A stretch of 64,000 bases of DNA from NORP110 sp051251595. Its GTDB lineage: Bacteria; Pseudomonadota; Alphaproteobacteria; Rhodobacterales; Rhodobacteraceae. A model generated the notes under the pieces. The model was not told the origin of the DNA. It worked only from the letters and a program-made list of their open reading frames with translations, and did not search any database. This document shows positions 25,303-34,058 of this stretch, in pieces. The position numbers and the translations under genes are program-made. The stretch is from NCBI GenBank assembly GCA_051251595.1, contig JBPOFA010000002.1, forward strand, positions 124,001-188,000, read 5' to 3'. Within the stretch, counting starts at the first letter, position 1; each line of letters begins with the position of its first letter.

Positions 25303-25330
25303 AACAGCCCGGTTTTTCCGGGCTGTTTCT
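25303..25330 (+). terminator. Attenuating terminator between binding protein and livG
   Basis: A perfect 10-bp stem (AACAGCCCGG and its complement) with a T5 loop is followed by TTTCT. Partial read-through would give more binding protein than ATPase and permease subunits. Confidence 0.85.
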
Positions 25331-25379
25331 ATATAACAATGCTCGCAAAACATATTGCGACAACAGGGGGTGCTGTGGA

Positions 25380-26156
25380 ATGATTGTCGTTGAAGACATT
25401 CACAAGCATTTTGGCGGCTTTCCAGCGGTGGATGGCGCGTCACTTGAAATCAAACAAGGGTCGATTACGGGCCTGATCGGACCAAATGGCGCAGGAAAAA
25501 CCACGCTGTTCAATGTCATCGCGGGGGTTTTGAAACCCACTTCGGGCAAAGTGCTGATGGGCGGCGAAGACATCACGGGTCTTCCACCACATGAGCTGTT
25601 TCACAAAGGTTTGCTGCGCACCTTCCAGATCGCGCATGAGTTTTCGTCGATGACGGTGCGCGAAAACCTGATGATGGTTCCTGCGGCACAATCCGGCGAA
25701 TCCCTGATCAAGGCCTGGTTCGCGCGTGGACAAATCCGCGAAGAAGAAAAAGCGCTGGCGCAAAAAGCAGATGAGGTCTTGTCGTTCCTGACGATTGACC
25801 ATCTGGCAGATGAACGCGCTGGCAATCTTTCGGGTGGCCAAAAGAAACTGCTGGAACTTGGGCGCACCATGATGGTCGATGCCAAGATCGTGTTTCTGGA
25901 TGAGGTCGGCGCCGGTGTGAACCGGACCTTGCTCAACACCATTGGCGACGCGATTTTGCGGCTTAATCAGGAACGTGGCTATACGTTCTGCATGATCGAG
26001 CATGATATGGATTTCATCGGTCGCCTTTGTGACCCGGTGATCTGCATGGCCGAAGGCAAAGTTCTGGCCGAAGGCACAATTGATGAAATCAAATCCAACG
26101 AACATGTGATCGAGGCCTATCTGGGCACCGGGCTCAAGAACAAGGTGACAGCATGA
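25380..26156 (+). CDS. livG: Liv-type ABC transporter ATP-binding protein (LivG)
   Basis: Cytoplasmic ATPase subunit (258 residues) of the branched-chain amino acid-type importer. Walker A is GPNGAGKT (34-41), the signature is NLSGGQKKLLELGR, and Walker B is KIVFLDEVGAGVN; the H-loop follows in MIEHDMDF. In Walker B the usual DEP is DEV, as is seen in a number of LivG proteins. It overlaps livF by four bases (ATGA). Confidence 0.93.
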   Translation: MIVVEDIHKHFGGFPAVDGASLEIKQGSITGLIGPNGAGKTTLFNVIAGVLKPTSGKVLMGGEDITGLPPHELFHKGLLRTFQIAHEFSSMTVRENLMMVPAAQSGESLIKAWFARGQIREEEKALAQKADEVLSFLTIDHLADERAGNLSGGQKKLLELGRTMMVDAKIVFLDEVGAGVNRTLLNTIGDAILRLNQERGYTFCMIEHDMDFIGRLCDPVICMAEGKVLAEGTIDEIKSNEHVIEAYLGTGLKNKVTA

Positions 26157-26866
26157 GCGAACCGTTCTTGATTGGCGACAAAATGACCGGCGGTTATGGC
26201 ACGGGTGCGGATATTCTGCACGACTGCACGCTTTCGGTGGATAAGGGTGAAATCGCTGTGATTGTCGGGCCGAATGGCGCGGGGAAATCAACGGCGATGA
26301 AGGCTGTTTTCGGCATGTTGAACCTGCGCAGCGGTGCGGTGCGGTTGAATGGCGAAGACATCACCAAACTGACCCCACAGGCGCGTGTCAGCAAAGGCAT
26401 GGCCTTTGTTCCCCAAACCAGCAACATCTTCACCACGATGTCGGTCGAAGAAAACCTGGAAATGGGGGCGTTCCTGCGGCGCGATGATATTTATGAAACG
26501 ATTGACCAGATCTACGACCTGTTCCCGATCCTGCGTGACAAACGTCGTCAGGCTGCGGGCGAGCTGTCTGGTGGTCAGCGTCAGCAAGTGGCCTTTGGGC
26601 GCGCGCTGATGACGCAACCCGATGTGCTGATGCTGGATGAGCCCACGGCCGGGGTGTCCCCGATTGTGATGGATGAACTGTTTGACCGGATTATCGAGGT
26701 TTCCAGAACTGGGGTAACGATCCTGATGGTTGAACAAAACGCACGCCAAGCGCTTGAGATCGCCGACAAAGGCTATGTGCTGGTGCAAGGTCGCAACGGG
26801 TTTACAGGCAGCGGCAAAGACCTGCTGGCCAACCCGGATGTCCGCAGAAGCTTTTTGGGGGGATAA
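26153..26866 (+). CDS. livF: Liv-type ABC transporter ATP-binding protein (LivF)
   Basis: Second ATPase subunit (237 residues). Walker A GPNGAGKS (39-46), Q-loop in FVPQTSN, signature ELSGGQRQQVAFGRAL, Walker B VLMLDEPTAG, and H-loop in MVEQNAR are all present. It is coupled to livG by overlap and followed after two bases by livH. Confidence 0.93.
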   Translation: MSEPFLIGDKMTGGYGTGADILHDCTLSVDKGEIAVIVGPNGAGKSTAMKAVFGMLNLRSGAVRLNGEDITKLTPQARVSKGMAFVPQTSNIFTTMSVEENLEMGAFLRRDDIYETIDQIYDLFPILRDKRRQAAGELSGGQRQQVAFGRALMTQPDVLMLDEPTAGVSPIVMDELFDRIIEVSRTGVTILMVEQNARQALEIADKGYVLVQGRNGFTGSGKDLLANPDVRRSFLGG

Positions 26867-26868
26867 GA

Positions 26869-27879
26869 ATGGAATTCCTGAACGCATTCGTTGCCCTCGC
26901 CAACTACGTGTTGATCCCGGGCTTTTCTTACGGCGCACAATTGGCCATTGGGGCGCTTGGCGTCACGCTGGTTTTTTCAATCCTGCGCTTTTCTAACTTC
27001 GCACATGGCGACACCATGGCCTTTGGGGCAATGGTGACGATCCTGTTTACATGGTGGTTCCAATCCATGGGGATCAGCCTTGGGCCGCTTCCAACAGCTT
27101 TGCTGGCGCTTCCGTTTGGCATCGCCTTTACCGCGCTGCTGCTGCTGGCCACGGATCGCATGGTCTACAAGTTCTACCGCGAACAAAAGGCCGCGCCGAT
27201 CATCCTTGTGATCGTGTCTATGGGCGTGATGTTCATCATGAACGGCTTGGTCCGCTTTGTGATTGGACCGGATGACCAGCGCTTTTCGGATGGCGCGCGC
27301 TTTATCATTAAGGCCCGCGACTTTAAGGAAATGACCGGGCTGGACGAAGGTTTGGCCTTTCGCACATCACAAGGCATTACGATTGTAACGGCCTTTGTGG
27401 TGGTGGCCCTGCTGTTCTGGTTCCTGAACAAAACCCGGACAGGGAAATCCATGCGGGCCTTTTCTGACAATGAGGATCTGGCCCTGCTATCCGGTATCAA
27501 CCCGGAACGGGTCGTGACCTATACCTGGATCATCGTGGCCGCGCTCGCCACTGTTGCGGGGGTGCTGTACGGCTTGGACAAATCGTTCAAACCTTTCACC
27601 TATTTCCAACTGCTCTTGCCCATTTTTGCCTCTGCCATTGTCGGCGGGCTGGGCAGCCCAATTGGGGCCATCGCTGGCGGCTTTGTCATCGCGTTTTCAG
27701 AAGTCACAGTGACCTATGCCTTCAAAAAGGTGCTTGGCTATCTCGCCCCTGAGGGGTGGGAACCAACCGGCTTGGTGCAGCTGATGTCCACGGATTACAA
27801 ATTCGCGGTGTCCTTTGCCATTCTGATCATCGTGCTTCTGTTCCGACCGACGGGCATATTCGGGGGGAAAACATCATGA
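26869..27879 (+). CDS. livH: Liv-type ABC transporter permease (LivH)
   Basis: Inner-membrane permease subunit, 336 residues with about eight hydrophobic segments. Family stretches include YGAQLAIGALGVTLVFSILRFSNFAHGD near the N-terminus (the FANFAHGD-type motif), and SAIVGGLGSPIGAIAGGFVI near the end. A GGGGGGATAAGA ribosome site precedes the ATG. Its stop overlaps the livM start (ATGA). Confidence 0.92.
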   Translation: MEFLNAFVALANYVLIPGFSYGAQLAIGALGVTLVFSILRFSNFAHGDTMAFGAMVTILFTWWFQSMGISLGPLPTALLALPFGIAFTALLLLATDRMVYKFYREQKAAPIILVIVSMGVMFIMNGLVRFVIGPDDQRFSDGARFIIKARDFKEMTGLDEGLAFRTSQGITIVTAFVVVALLFWFLNKTRTGKSMRAFSDNEDLALLSGINPERVVTYTWIIVAALATVAGVLYGLDKSFKPFTYFQLLLPIFASAIVGGLGSPIGAIAGGFVIAFSEVTVTYAFKKVLGYLAPEGWEPTGLVQLMSTDYKFAVSFAILIIVLLFRPTGIFGGKTS

Positions 27880-29180
27880 ACCCAGCTGTCAAAAATACCC
27901 TTCTATTTGCCGTTGTCTTCGGGCTGATTGCCATTGCCGGATACATCAACAGTTGGAACGTTGCGCTTGGCATCATCAATATGGGGCTGATTTCAGCCAT
28001 CATGGCACTGGGCGTGAATATGCAATGGGGCTATGCCGGGCTGTTCAATATCGGGATCATGGGCTTTGTTGCGCTTGGTGGTCTGGGAGCGGTCATCGTC
28101 TCTATGCCCCCCGTGGCAGAGGCGTGGAGCGCCGGTGGCATGCGCATGTTGCTGGCCCTGGCGGTTGGAATTGGGGCGATCGTCGCCGCAATCATGACCT
28201 GGGGCCGCATGGCCAAAGGCCGCGCACGGGCCCTTGCCGTTTTGGTGATCCTGGTCGTTGGCTTCTTTGCCTTCCGCGCCCTGTTTGACCCTGCCGTCGC
28301 CGCGATTGAGGCGGTCAACCCGGCGGGTACAGGCTTCCTTGGTGGCTTGGGGCTTCCGGTTATTCTGGCTTGGCCGGTCGGCGGGCTGCTGGCCGCAGGG
28401 GCTGCTTGGCTGGTTGGCAAAACGGCGCTTGGCCTTCGAACGGATTATCTGGCCATCGCCACGCTTGGGATTGCCGAGATCATTCTTGCCGTTCTCAAGA
28501 ACGAAGACTGGCTGAGCCGTGGGGTTAAGAACGTCGTCGGTATCCCGCGCCCTGTGCCCTATGAGATCGATCTGCAAAGCTCTGCCAGCTTTGTCGAGCG
28601 GATGCAAAACTGGGGCTATGATCCCGTGGTTGCCTCGACCATCGTGGTCAAGCTTGCCTATGCGGCGCTGTTTCTGGTGGTGCTTTTGGCGCTGATCTGG
28701 TTGTCGGAAAAAGCGTTGAATTCGCCTTGGGGCCGAATGATGCGCGCGATCCGCGACAATGAAACCGCGGCAGAGGCTATGGGCAAGGACGTCACACGCA
28801 GACATCTGCAAATCTTCGTTCTTGGCTCTGCGATTTGTGGCTTGGCGGGGGCGATGATGACCACGCTGGATGGTCAGCTGACGCCGGGCACCTATCAGCC
28901 CTTGCGGTTCACCTTTCTGATCTGGGTGATGGTGATCGTTGGCGGGTCGGGCAACAACTGGGGCTCTGTCCTGGGTGGTTTCCTGATCTGGTTCCTTTGG
29001 GTCATGGTCGAACCTGCTGGTCTGTGGTTCATCAACCTTGCCACATCTGGTCTGGCGGATGGGTCGCCGCTCAAGGAACATCTTCTGGCAAGTGCTGCGC
29101 ATATGCGCCTGTTGACCATGGGTGTGATCCTGTTGCTGGTGCTGCGGTTCAGCCCCAAAGGGCTGATCCCGGAACGGTAA
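27876..29180 (+). CDS. livM: Liv-type ABC transporter permease (LivM)
   Basis: Second permease subunit, 434 residues. The start at 27876 overlaps the livH stop by four bases; an upstream in-frame ATG lies within livH and is rejected. NMQWGYAGLFNIGIMGFVALGG carries the LivM pattern in two parts, and GLRTDYLAIATLGIAEI and PWGRMMRAIRDNETAAEAMGKD are diagnostic. Between about 80 and 180 there are extra hydrophobic segments, giving a longer form like that of E. coli LivM. It is the last transporter gene; a nucleotidyltransferase gene begins six bases later. Confidence 0.92.
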   Translation: MNPAVKNTLLFAVVFGLIAIAGYINSWNVALGIINMGLISAIMALGVNMQWGYAGLFNIGIMGFVALGGLGAVIVSMPPVAEAWSAGGMRMLLALAVGIGAIVAAIMTWGRMAKGRARALAVLVILVVGFFAFRALFDPAVAAIEAVNPAGTGFLGGLGLPVILAWPVGGLLAAGAAWLVGKTALGLRTDYLAIATLGIAEIILAVLKNEDWLSRGVKNVVGIPRPVPYEIDLQSSASFVERMQNWGYDPVVASTIVVKLAYAALFLVVLLALIWLSEKALNSPWGRMMRAIRDNETAAEAMGKDVTRRHLQIFVLGSAICGLAGAMMTTLDGQLTPGTYQPLRFTFLIWVMVIVGGSGNNWGSVLGGFLIWFLWVMVEPAGLWFINLATSGLADGSPLKEHLLASAAHMRLLTMGVILLLVLRFSPKGLIPER

Positions 29181-29186
29181 CCTTGC

Positions 29187-29792
29187 ATGAAAGAGCAGCC
29201 GCCAGAGATTGAGATTTTGGTCCTGGCGGCCGGCGCGTCCCGGCGCATGTTGGGGCGCGACAAGTTGCTGGAACCGGTCGGGGAAGATACCCCCCTGTTG
29301 GCCCATGTGGTGGGACAGGCCTGTAACACCGGATATCCTGTCAACGCCACCCTGCCCTTGGCACAGCCCGCGCGAAACGCTGCAATTTCCGGTTTCGATC
29401 TAAGGCTGATTGATGTGCCGGACGCTGATACGGGGATGTCCGCATCTTTGCGGGCCTTCGCCGCCATCGCCGCTCAACACACTGCTGTTCTCGTGGTTCT
29501 GGCGGATATGCCGGCGCTGACGACCGACGACATGAACGCCATTATCGACGCCTATCGTGCAACGGGCGGCGACAAGATCATCCGCGCAACGGATGCGTCA
29601 GGCAGACCGGGCCATCCGGTGATCTTTCCGCCAAGGCTGGTGGGTCGTTTTGCAGAACTGACTGGTGATGCAGGGGCGCGCAGTCTTATGCGCGACGAAG
29701 ATATCCATCTTGTCGCCCTGCCCGGCCGTCACGCCACAACCGATTTGGATACGCCCGAGGATTGGGCAAAGTGGCGTGCGACGCGGACTTAA
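29187..29792 (+). CDS. Nucleotidyltransferase family protein (MobA/MocA-like)
   Basis: A 201-residue NTP-transferase of the MobA-like group. The N-terminal signature VLAAGASRRMLGRDKLLEPV carries the nucleotide-binding glycines, and VLADMPALTTDDMNAI contains the metal-binding aspartate. RPGHPVIFPPRLVGRFAEL and GDAGARSLM are typical of molybdenum cofactor cytidylyltransferases (MocA, which makes molybdopterin cytosine dinucleotide). It begins six bases after livM, so it is co-transcribed with the transporter, although no molybdoenzyme gene is present here. It converges on the RTX gene. Confidence 0.85.
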   Translation: MKEQPPEIEILVLAAGASRRMLGRDKLLEPVGEDTPLLAHVVGQACNTGYPVNATLPLAQPARNAAISGFDLRLIDVPDADTGMSASLRAFAAIAAQHTAVLVVLADMPALTTDDMNAIIDAYRATGGDKIIRATDASGRPGHPVIFPPRLVGRFAELTGDAGARSLMRDEDIHLVALPGRHATTDLDTPEDWAKWRATRT

Positions 29793-29793
29793 C

Positions 29794-31230
29794 TCAACGC
29801 TCCAATAGCTCTGCTTCATAGCGGCGCAGCGACCGGCGCGCCGCGGCAAACCCAGAGGATTTTTCCCGGTCTCGCAGTTCCGGGAACAAGGTGTAAATCT
29901 CTTCCCTTTGCGGGTCTCCCAACCCGGCAATCGAAAAGTCACCGGGTTGAAAGGTTTCGGTCCAGGCGCCATTTGACAGAACAATTTCATGGTGGTCGCA
30001 AAGGAAGTGGATATATTCCACCTCGCTGGTGATCCAATGTTCAACGCCTGGCATTCCGACCAGATGTTTGGCCGCAACCAGCACCTCTGGTTCATCGAAA
30101 TAAAGCTGCGCCGTTTTGTTGGCCAACAGGACCCGATGGTTCGGGGACACCAAGGTATCACGCTCTGGCAAGCCATAGCCAAGCGCCCCTTTGCGGATCA
30201 GGATTGGTTGCAGCTTTTGCGACAAAGTCCCTGATCCCAAAGTGATCTTCTTGCGCCCAATCCAACGAATTTCCTGAGCACCATTGTCTCGGGTAAAAAT
30301 CCGGTCGCCGACGGCCAGGTCCTCGACGGGTCGTTGGCCTTCCATCGTTGCAATGCCGGTACCTGGTGTAAAACAAATCACGCGTTCAATTTCCTTAAAG
30401 CTGGCCCGTCGATAGACTTGCCCATTTGCGTTCAAAAACTGGATCGTCCCGCTTTCGGGACCTGTATAATTTATCGTGTAATTTCCGGCGCCAGACAGAT
30501 CGAGCACATCAATGTCGTTGCCATCCGGGTCTTCGCCGCCGACAATCTTGTGATCCCCGGGTGAGACGAAAAACGTGTCATTGCCAAAGCCGCCAAAGGC
30601 CTGATCATTGCCGTCCTGAACGATGAGATTGTCGTCGCCGTCGCCGCCAAACAATTGGTCGTCATTCTTGCCGCCGTTCAAAAGGTCGTCGCCTGCGCCA
30701 CCGTAAAGTTCATCATTGCCTTGCTGGCCGAACAGGATGTCATCGCCCTCTTCGCCAAACAGCTCATCATCGCCTTTGCCGCCAAGGATTGTATCCTGAC
30801 CGTCCTCGCCATGCAGAGAGTCATTGCCCTGACCGCCCAACAGGGTGTCATCGCCCTCCCCGGCAAAGACCTGATCGTCGCCCCGGCCCAGATCGACCGT
30901 GTCATTGCCGGATCCGGCATAGACAAGGTCTTGCCCTGATCCGCCCAGAACCGTGTCATCCCCGGCACCGCTGTCGATGAAGTCATCGCCATCGCCCCCG
31001 TCGATCGTATCATCGCCAAGGCCGCCATCGATCGTGTCAGCGGCGTTGCCGCCGTCGATCGTGTCGTCACCCGCACCGCCGAAAATCTCGTCGCTGCCGT
31101 TGCCACCCAAAATATCGTCATCCCCAGCATTGCCGTAAAGCTGGTCGTCGCCACCTTTACCGTCAATCTGATCGGCTTCTGGTGTCCCCACCAGAATGTC
31201 GTTCTTATTTGTGCCGTTGATAACTGCCAT
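29794..31230 (-). CDS. RTX calcium-binding protein with C-terminal Hint domain
   Basis: A 478-residue protein in two parts. Residues about 5-230 are some 20 tandem RTX nonapeptides (GGxGxDxuX; for example GGAGDDTIDGG), which bind calcium and fold as a beta-roll after export. From Cys286 (CFTPGTGIATMEGQRPVEDL) to the end is a Hint_2 domain, related to the autoprocessing fold of inteins and Hedgehog; SPNHRVLL and SNGAWTETFQPGD are typical. There is no Sec signal, which fits type I secretion. No type I exporter genes are nearby. Cleavage or ester transfer at Cys286 is inferred from the family. The target is unknown. Confidence 0.9.
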   Translation of the reverse strand: MAVINGTNKNDILVGTPEADQIDGKGGDDQLYGNAGDDDILGGNGSDEIFGGAGDDTIDGGNAADTIDGGLGDDTIDGGDGDDFIDSGAGDDTVLGGSGQDLVYAGSGNDTVDLGRGDDQVFAGEGDDTLLGGQGNDSLHGEDGQDTILGGKGDDELFGEEGDDILFGQQGNDELYGGAGDDLLNGGKNDDQLFGGDGDDNLIVQDGNDQAFGGFGNDTFFVSPGDHKIVGGEDPDGNDIDVLDLSGAGNYTINYTGPESGTIQFLNANGQVYRRASFKEIERVICFTPGTGIATMEGQRPVEDLAVGDRIFTRDNGAQEIRWIGRKKITLGSGTLSQKLQPILIRKGALGYGLPERDTLVSPNHRVLLANKTAQLYFDEPEVLVAAKHLVGMPGVEHWITSEVEYIHFLCDHHEIVLSNGAWTETFQPGDFSIAGLGDPQREEIYTLFPELRDREKSSGFAAARRSLRRYEAELLER

Positions 31231-31696
31231 TTACATGTACCGAACCAATTTGGGTTGGCGAGACCCGACCCCAGACAAACTGCGTATTCGTAAAGTTTGC
31301 CCCACTTCCGCCTGTATTTTGTCATATTTGGCGGGGTTTGATCGGTAAAGCGGACGGATCAGCGGCTTGGCCGTGATTTGGGAACAATCCACAACCGCAG
31401 ACCGTCCACAGCCGTGTTCTTCAGCAGATTAAGCGTGTCTTTGTTTCTGAATTGTGGCCAATCGCAGGGGTAGCCCGTTGTTTTGCGGGCGACTGGCGAC
31501 GATTGGTGAACAGACATCGCCAATCCCTTATTGCTCACTTCATCGCAAATCGGGACTTGATTGTTTCGGTATCGCCGAAAATGGCTGGTTCATCTTATGA
31601 TTGTTTCAGGAGTGGAAAGGCCAACCCTTTGAATTATGTCGGAAATATGACGGATTCGAATCGGGATTCGCGCCAAATATGGCAGGTTGCTGAACG
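31231..31696. other. Intergenic region between RTX-Hint and MFS genes
   Basis: About 465 bases. Apart from the possible 52-codon ORF at 31359-31517, I see no gene. GATTGTTTC occurs twice, about 40 bases apart, near 31560-31610. The RTX promoter should lie within the part next to 31231. Confidence 0.4.
31359..31517 (-). CDS. Possible small ORF, 52 residues
   Basis: An ATG at 31517 has AGGGA six bases upstream and opens 52 codons ending in TGA. The product begins MSVHQSSPVARKTTGYP and ends WIVPKSRPSR; it is basic, with no signal peptide or membrane segment, and I recognise no family. It lies on the same strand as the RTX-Hint gene, about 130 bases before its start. The good ribosome site is the main support; chance occurrence remains quite possible. 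Confidence 0.25.
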   Translation of the reverse strand: MSVHQSSPVARKTTGYPCDWPQFRNKDTLNLLKNTAVDGLRLWIVPKSRPSR

Positions 31697-32833
31697 TTAT
31701 CTGTTGCTCAGGCGGTTTGACAATAGCATGGACAGGATAAGCCCCGGCACCAGGGCCAGCAATGCGTAACGCAGTGAGATCAGCTCTGACAAGAAGCCAA
31801 TCAAGGGCGGACCAATCAGGAAACCGCACAGGGCAATAGAGGACATGATGGCGATATTGGCGCCTTCATGGACGTCATCAAGCGCCGCGACTGCGGAAAC
31901 CCCAAGTGGGAACCCAACAGACAGGCCAAGCCCAATGCATGCGAACCCGACAAAAGCCGCCCCAAGCGGCAATGGCAAAGCGATCAGGCCCAAACCGACC
32001 AAGGCAAAACTCAGCATAATCCGCGCCAGCGCCACCGCCCCGATCCGCAGTTTAAGAGCATCGCCAGCAAGACGCCCTATGGCCACGAAAGCGGCGTAGA
32101 CCGTGACGCCCAAGCCAAAATAGACACTGTCCGCAGGCATCCTCTCGGACATGTAAACAGCGCCCCAGTCGGCCATCGCCCCTTCGGACATGGTGATCGA
32201 CAATATGGAAATGGAAATCAGGATCAGCGCCACCGGCAATTCGCGCAAACGCCGCCGCGCGGGTGAGGCTTGCCCCACAGGTGCCCCCAAATGGGGCAGT
32301 GAAAGTGAAACCGTGATCCCCACGACGCCTGAAACAAGCCCGATGACAAACACCGCCAGCGCAGGCCCCAGCCAGATCAGCATCGGGATGCCAAGCGTGC
32401 CCAGCATCAACCCGACGGCCCAGGCCCCATGGCAGCGATTCATCACGGAAACGGCGCTCTGTTTTTCCAAGCGCCCCGCGTAGACATTCAGCGCAACCTG
32501 CATAAAGGCCATAACCGCGCCCGCCAGCATCAGCCCGACAAAAAGCGTGGCTTGGCTTGGGGCAAGACCCGGCAACATCAGGGCAATTGCCTGAACGGGA
32601 AAAAGTGAGGCTAAGACCCGACGTGGCCCAAACCTGTCAATCAGGCGGCTTGCGAATTGCAGACTGATAACTGTCGCAAATGGCATGCCCAACAAGGCCA
32701 TTGCCAATTCAGCCTTGGACAATCCAAGCTGGGCTTTGACGACGGGTATGATCGCCAGCCACGCGCCATAGGTGATGGGCTGTATCGCGAAGATCGCGAT
32801 GGCTAGGATCAATGTCCGTGATGAAATTTTCAT
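31697..32833 (-). CDS. MFS transporter
   Basis: A 378-residue major facilitator permease with about 12 hydrophobic segments. The N-terminal half shows the loop LIDRFGPRRVLA, which corresponds to the GxxxDRxGRR motif between helices 2 and 3; MNRCHGAWAVGLMLG and GFACIGLGLSVGFPLGVSAVAA are typical of the group related to FucP/YbjJ-like exporters or sugar permeases. The substrate is unknown. It is a single leftward gene between the RTX-Hint gene and tRNA-Leu. Confidence 0.88.
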   Translation of the reverse strand: MKISSRTLILAIAIFAIQPITYGAWLAIIPVVKAQLGLSKAELAMALLGMPFATVISLQFASRLIDRFGPRRVLASLFPVQAIALMLPGLAPSQATLFVGLMLAGAVMAFMQVALNVYAGRLEKQSAVSVMNRCHGAWAVGLMLGTLGIPMLIWLGPALAVFVIGLVSGVVGITVSLSLPHLGAPVGQASPARRRLRELPVALILISISILSITMSEGAMADWGAVYMSERMPADSVYFGLGVTVYAAFVAIGRLAGDALKLRIGAVALARIMLSFALVGLGLIALPLPLGAAFVGFACIGLGLSVGFPLGVSAVAALDDVHEGANIAIMSSIALCGFLIGPPLIGFLSELISLRYALLALVPGLILSMLLSNRLSNR

Positions 32834-32906
32834 GCTATGGCCCGTTGTTTGATGTCGTGTTAGAACGCGGTTTCAAAGAACGGGGTTCATAATATGTATT
32901 TTGCGG

Positions 32907-32992
32907 TGGTGCCCGAGGAGAGATTCGAACTCTCACGCCCGTGAAGGCGGGGGATTTTGAATCCCCTGCGTCTACCATTCCGCCACTCGGGC
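32907..32992 (-). tRNA. tRNA-Leu (anticodon CAA)
   Basis: The acceptor stem GCCCGAG/CTCGGGC, discriminator A and encoded CCA are present. The anticodon stem GGGGA/TCCCC closes the loop TTCAAAA, giving anticodon CAA, which reads UUG. A long variable arm and the T-loop GTTCGAATC mark it as a class II leucine tRNA. Length is 86 with CCA. Confidence 0.96.
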
Positions 32993-33104
32993 AACGAGAC
33001 GTCGTTTATCTTGTGTTTTCAGCGCCGTCCATAGAAAAATGTCACGGAATTACGACAAGATTGCATGTGGCCTCAAATGGCCGGCAAGTTGCCGTTTGTT
33101 CCCG

Positions 33105-33953
33105 TCAAAGATTGTCTGTCCCGAAGGTATCACAGGCTGCAAGCTCTGGCGTTTGATAGCCCGCTGCAAACCAGCGCTGGCGCTGTTCAGAGGCCCCGTG
33201 TGTAAAGGTGTGGGGCATTGGGCGCCGCCCGGCATTGCGCTGCAATGTGTCATCACCAATCTGCTTGGCGGCGTTAATCGCCTCTTCCAGATCCCCGCGT
33301 TCAATAGATCCGAATTTGGCGTCGGCATAGCGTGCCCAAATCCCGGAATAACAATCCGCCTGAAGCTCTATGCGAACAGAAATCGCATTGGATTGCGCCT
33401 GATCCACCTGCCGGCGATATTCATTGGCCTGAGACAAAATTCCCAGCTGATCCTGAACACTATGCGCAACCTCATGCGCGACCACATAGGCCGCTGCGAA
33501 ATCACCCCTGGCGCCCAATTGGCGGCTCATCGTGGTGAAAAAATCAGTGTCGAGATATACTTTCTTGTCCACCGGGCAATAGAACGGTCCCGTGGCGCCA
33601 TTTGCACCACCACAACTGGATTGCGTTGCGCCCTTGAACAAAACCAACGTCGGCGGAATGTAGGCAGCCTGAAGTTGTTGTTCAAAAATCTGACCCCAAA
33701 TCTCTTCTGTGTCGGCCAATGTGACGGACACGAATTGGGCTGCCTCTTCGTCGGCCTGGGTGACTTGCCCCCCGCCCGTCTGGATCGCGCCGCCGCCGGC
33801 GCCCTGCAACAAGGCTGTGGGGTCGATCCCAAGGAAATAGGCCAGTACCAAAACAACGATTAATCCGACACCACCGATGCTGCCAGTGCGCCCCGCCTTT
33901 GATCCGCGCCGGTCTTCAATGTTTCGACTTCCGCGACGACCTTGCCATTTCAT
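33105..33953 (-). CDS. Neutral zinc metallopeptidase-like membrane protein (YpfJ family)
   Basis: A 282-residue protein with one N-terminal membrane segment (about 28-45) and a zincin domain. HEVAH is at 160-164 in AAYVVAHEVAHSVQDQLG, and ELQADCYSGIWA supplies the further conserved Glu/Asp. PVDKKVYLDTDFF precedes it. The basic N-terminus (MKWQGRRGSRNIEDRRG) is the family hallmark. Peptidase activity and substrate are untested for most members. The gene is divergent from the DedA gene. Confidence 0.9.
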   Translation of the reverse strand: MKWQGRRGSRNIEDRRGSKAGRTGSIGGVGLIVVLVLAYFLGIDPTALLQGAGGGAIQTGGGQVTQADEEAAQFVSVTLADTEEIWGQIFEQQLQAAYIPPTLVLFKGATQSSCGGANGATGPFYCPVDKKVYLDTDFFTTMSRQLGARGDFAAAYVVAHEVAHSVQDQLGILSQANEYRRQVDQAQSNAISVRIELQADCYSGIWARYADAKFGSIERGDLEEAINAAKQIGDDTLQRNAGRRPMPHTFTHGASEQRQRWFAAGYQTPELAACDTFGTDNL

Positions 33954-34058
33954 GAGGCATTCCTTCCATTATTGCGAACCAAATCACGCGTTACTGCGGT
34001 AAAACTTGACCTCTGTGTTTTGCCGTGGCGTATGTTGCCAAAAAAAGGCGCAGGATCA

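Noticed and set aside
27993..29306. Long leftward ORF opposite livM (437 codons)
   Set aside because: Antisense frame of a GC-rich membrane-protein gene; the product is very rich in Gln, Arg and His with no domain.
29850..31200. Repetitive DNA that looks like a repeat array or CRISPR
   Set aside because: The repetition follows codons for RTX nonapeptides in one frame, with variable spacing at the DNA level; there are no constant repeats with unique spacers.
31452..31769. 105-codon rightward ORF between the RTX and MFS genes
   Set aside because: No ribosome site, unusual composition, and its 3' part overlaps the conserved end of the MFS gene on the other strand.
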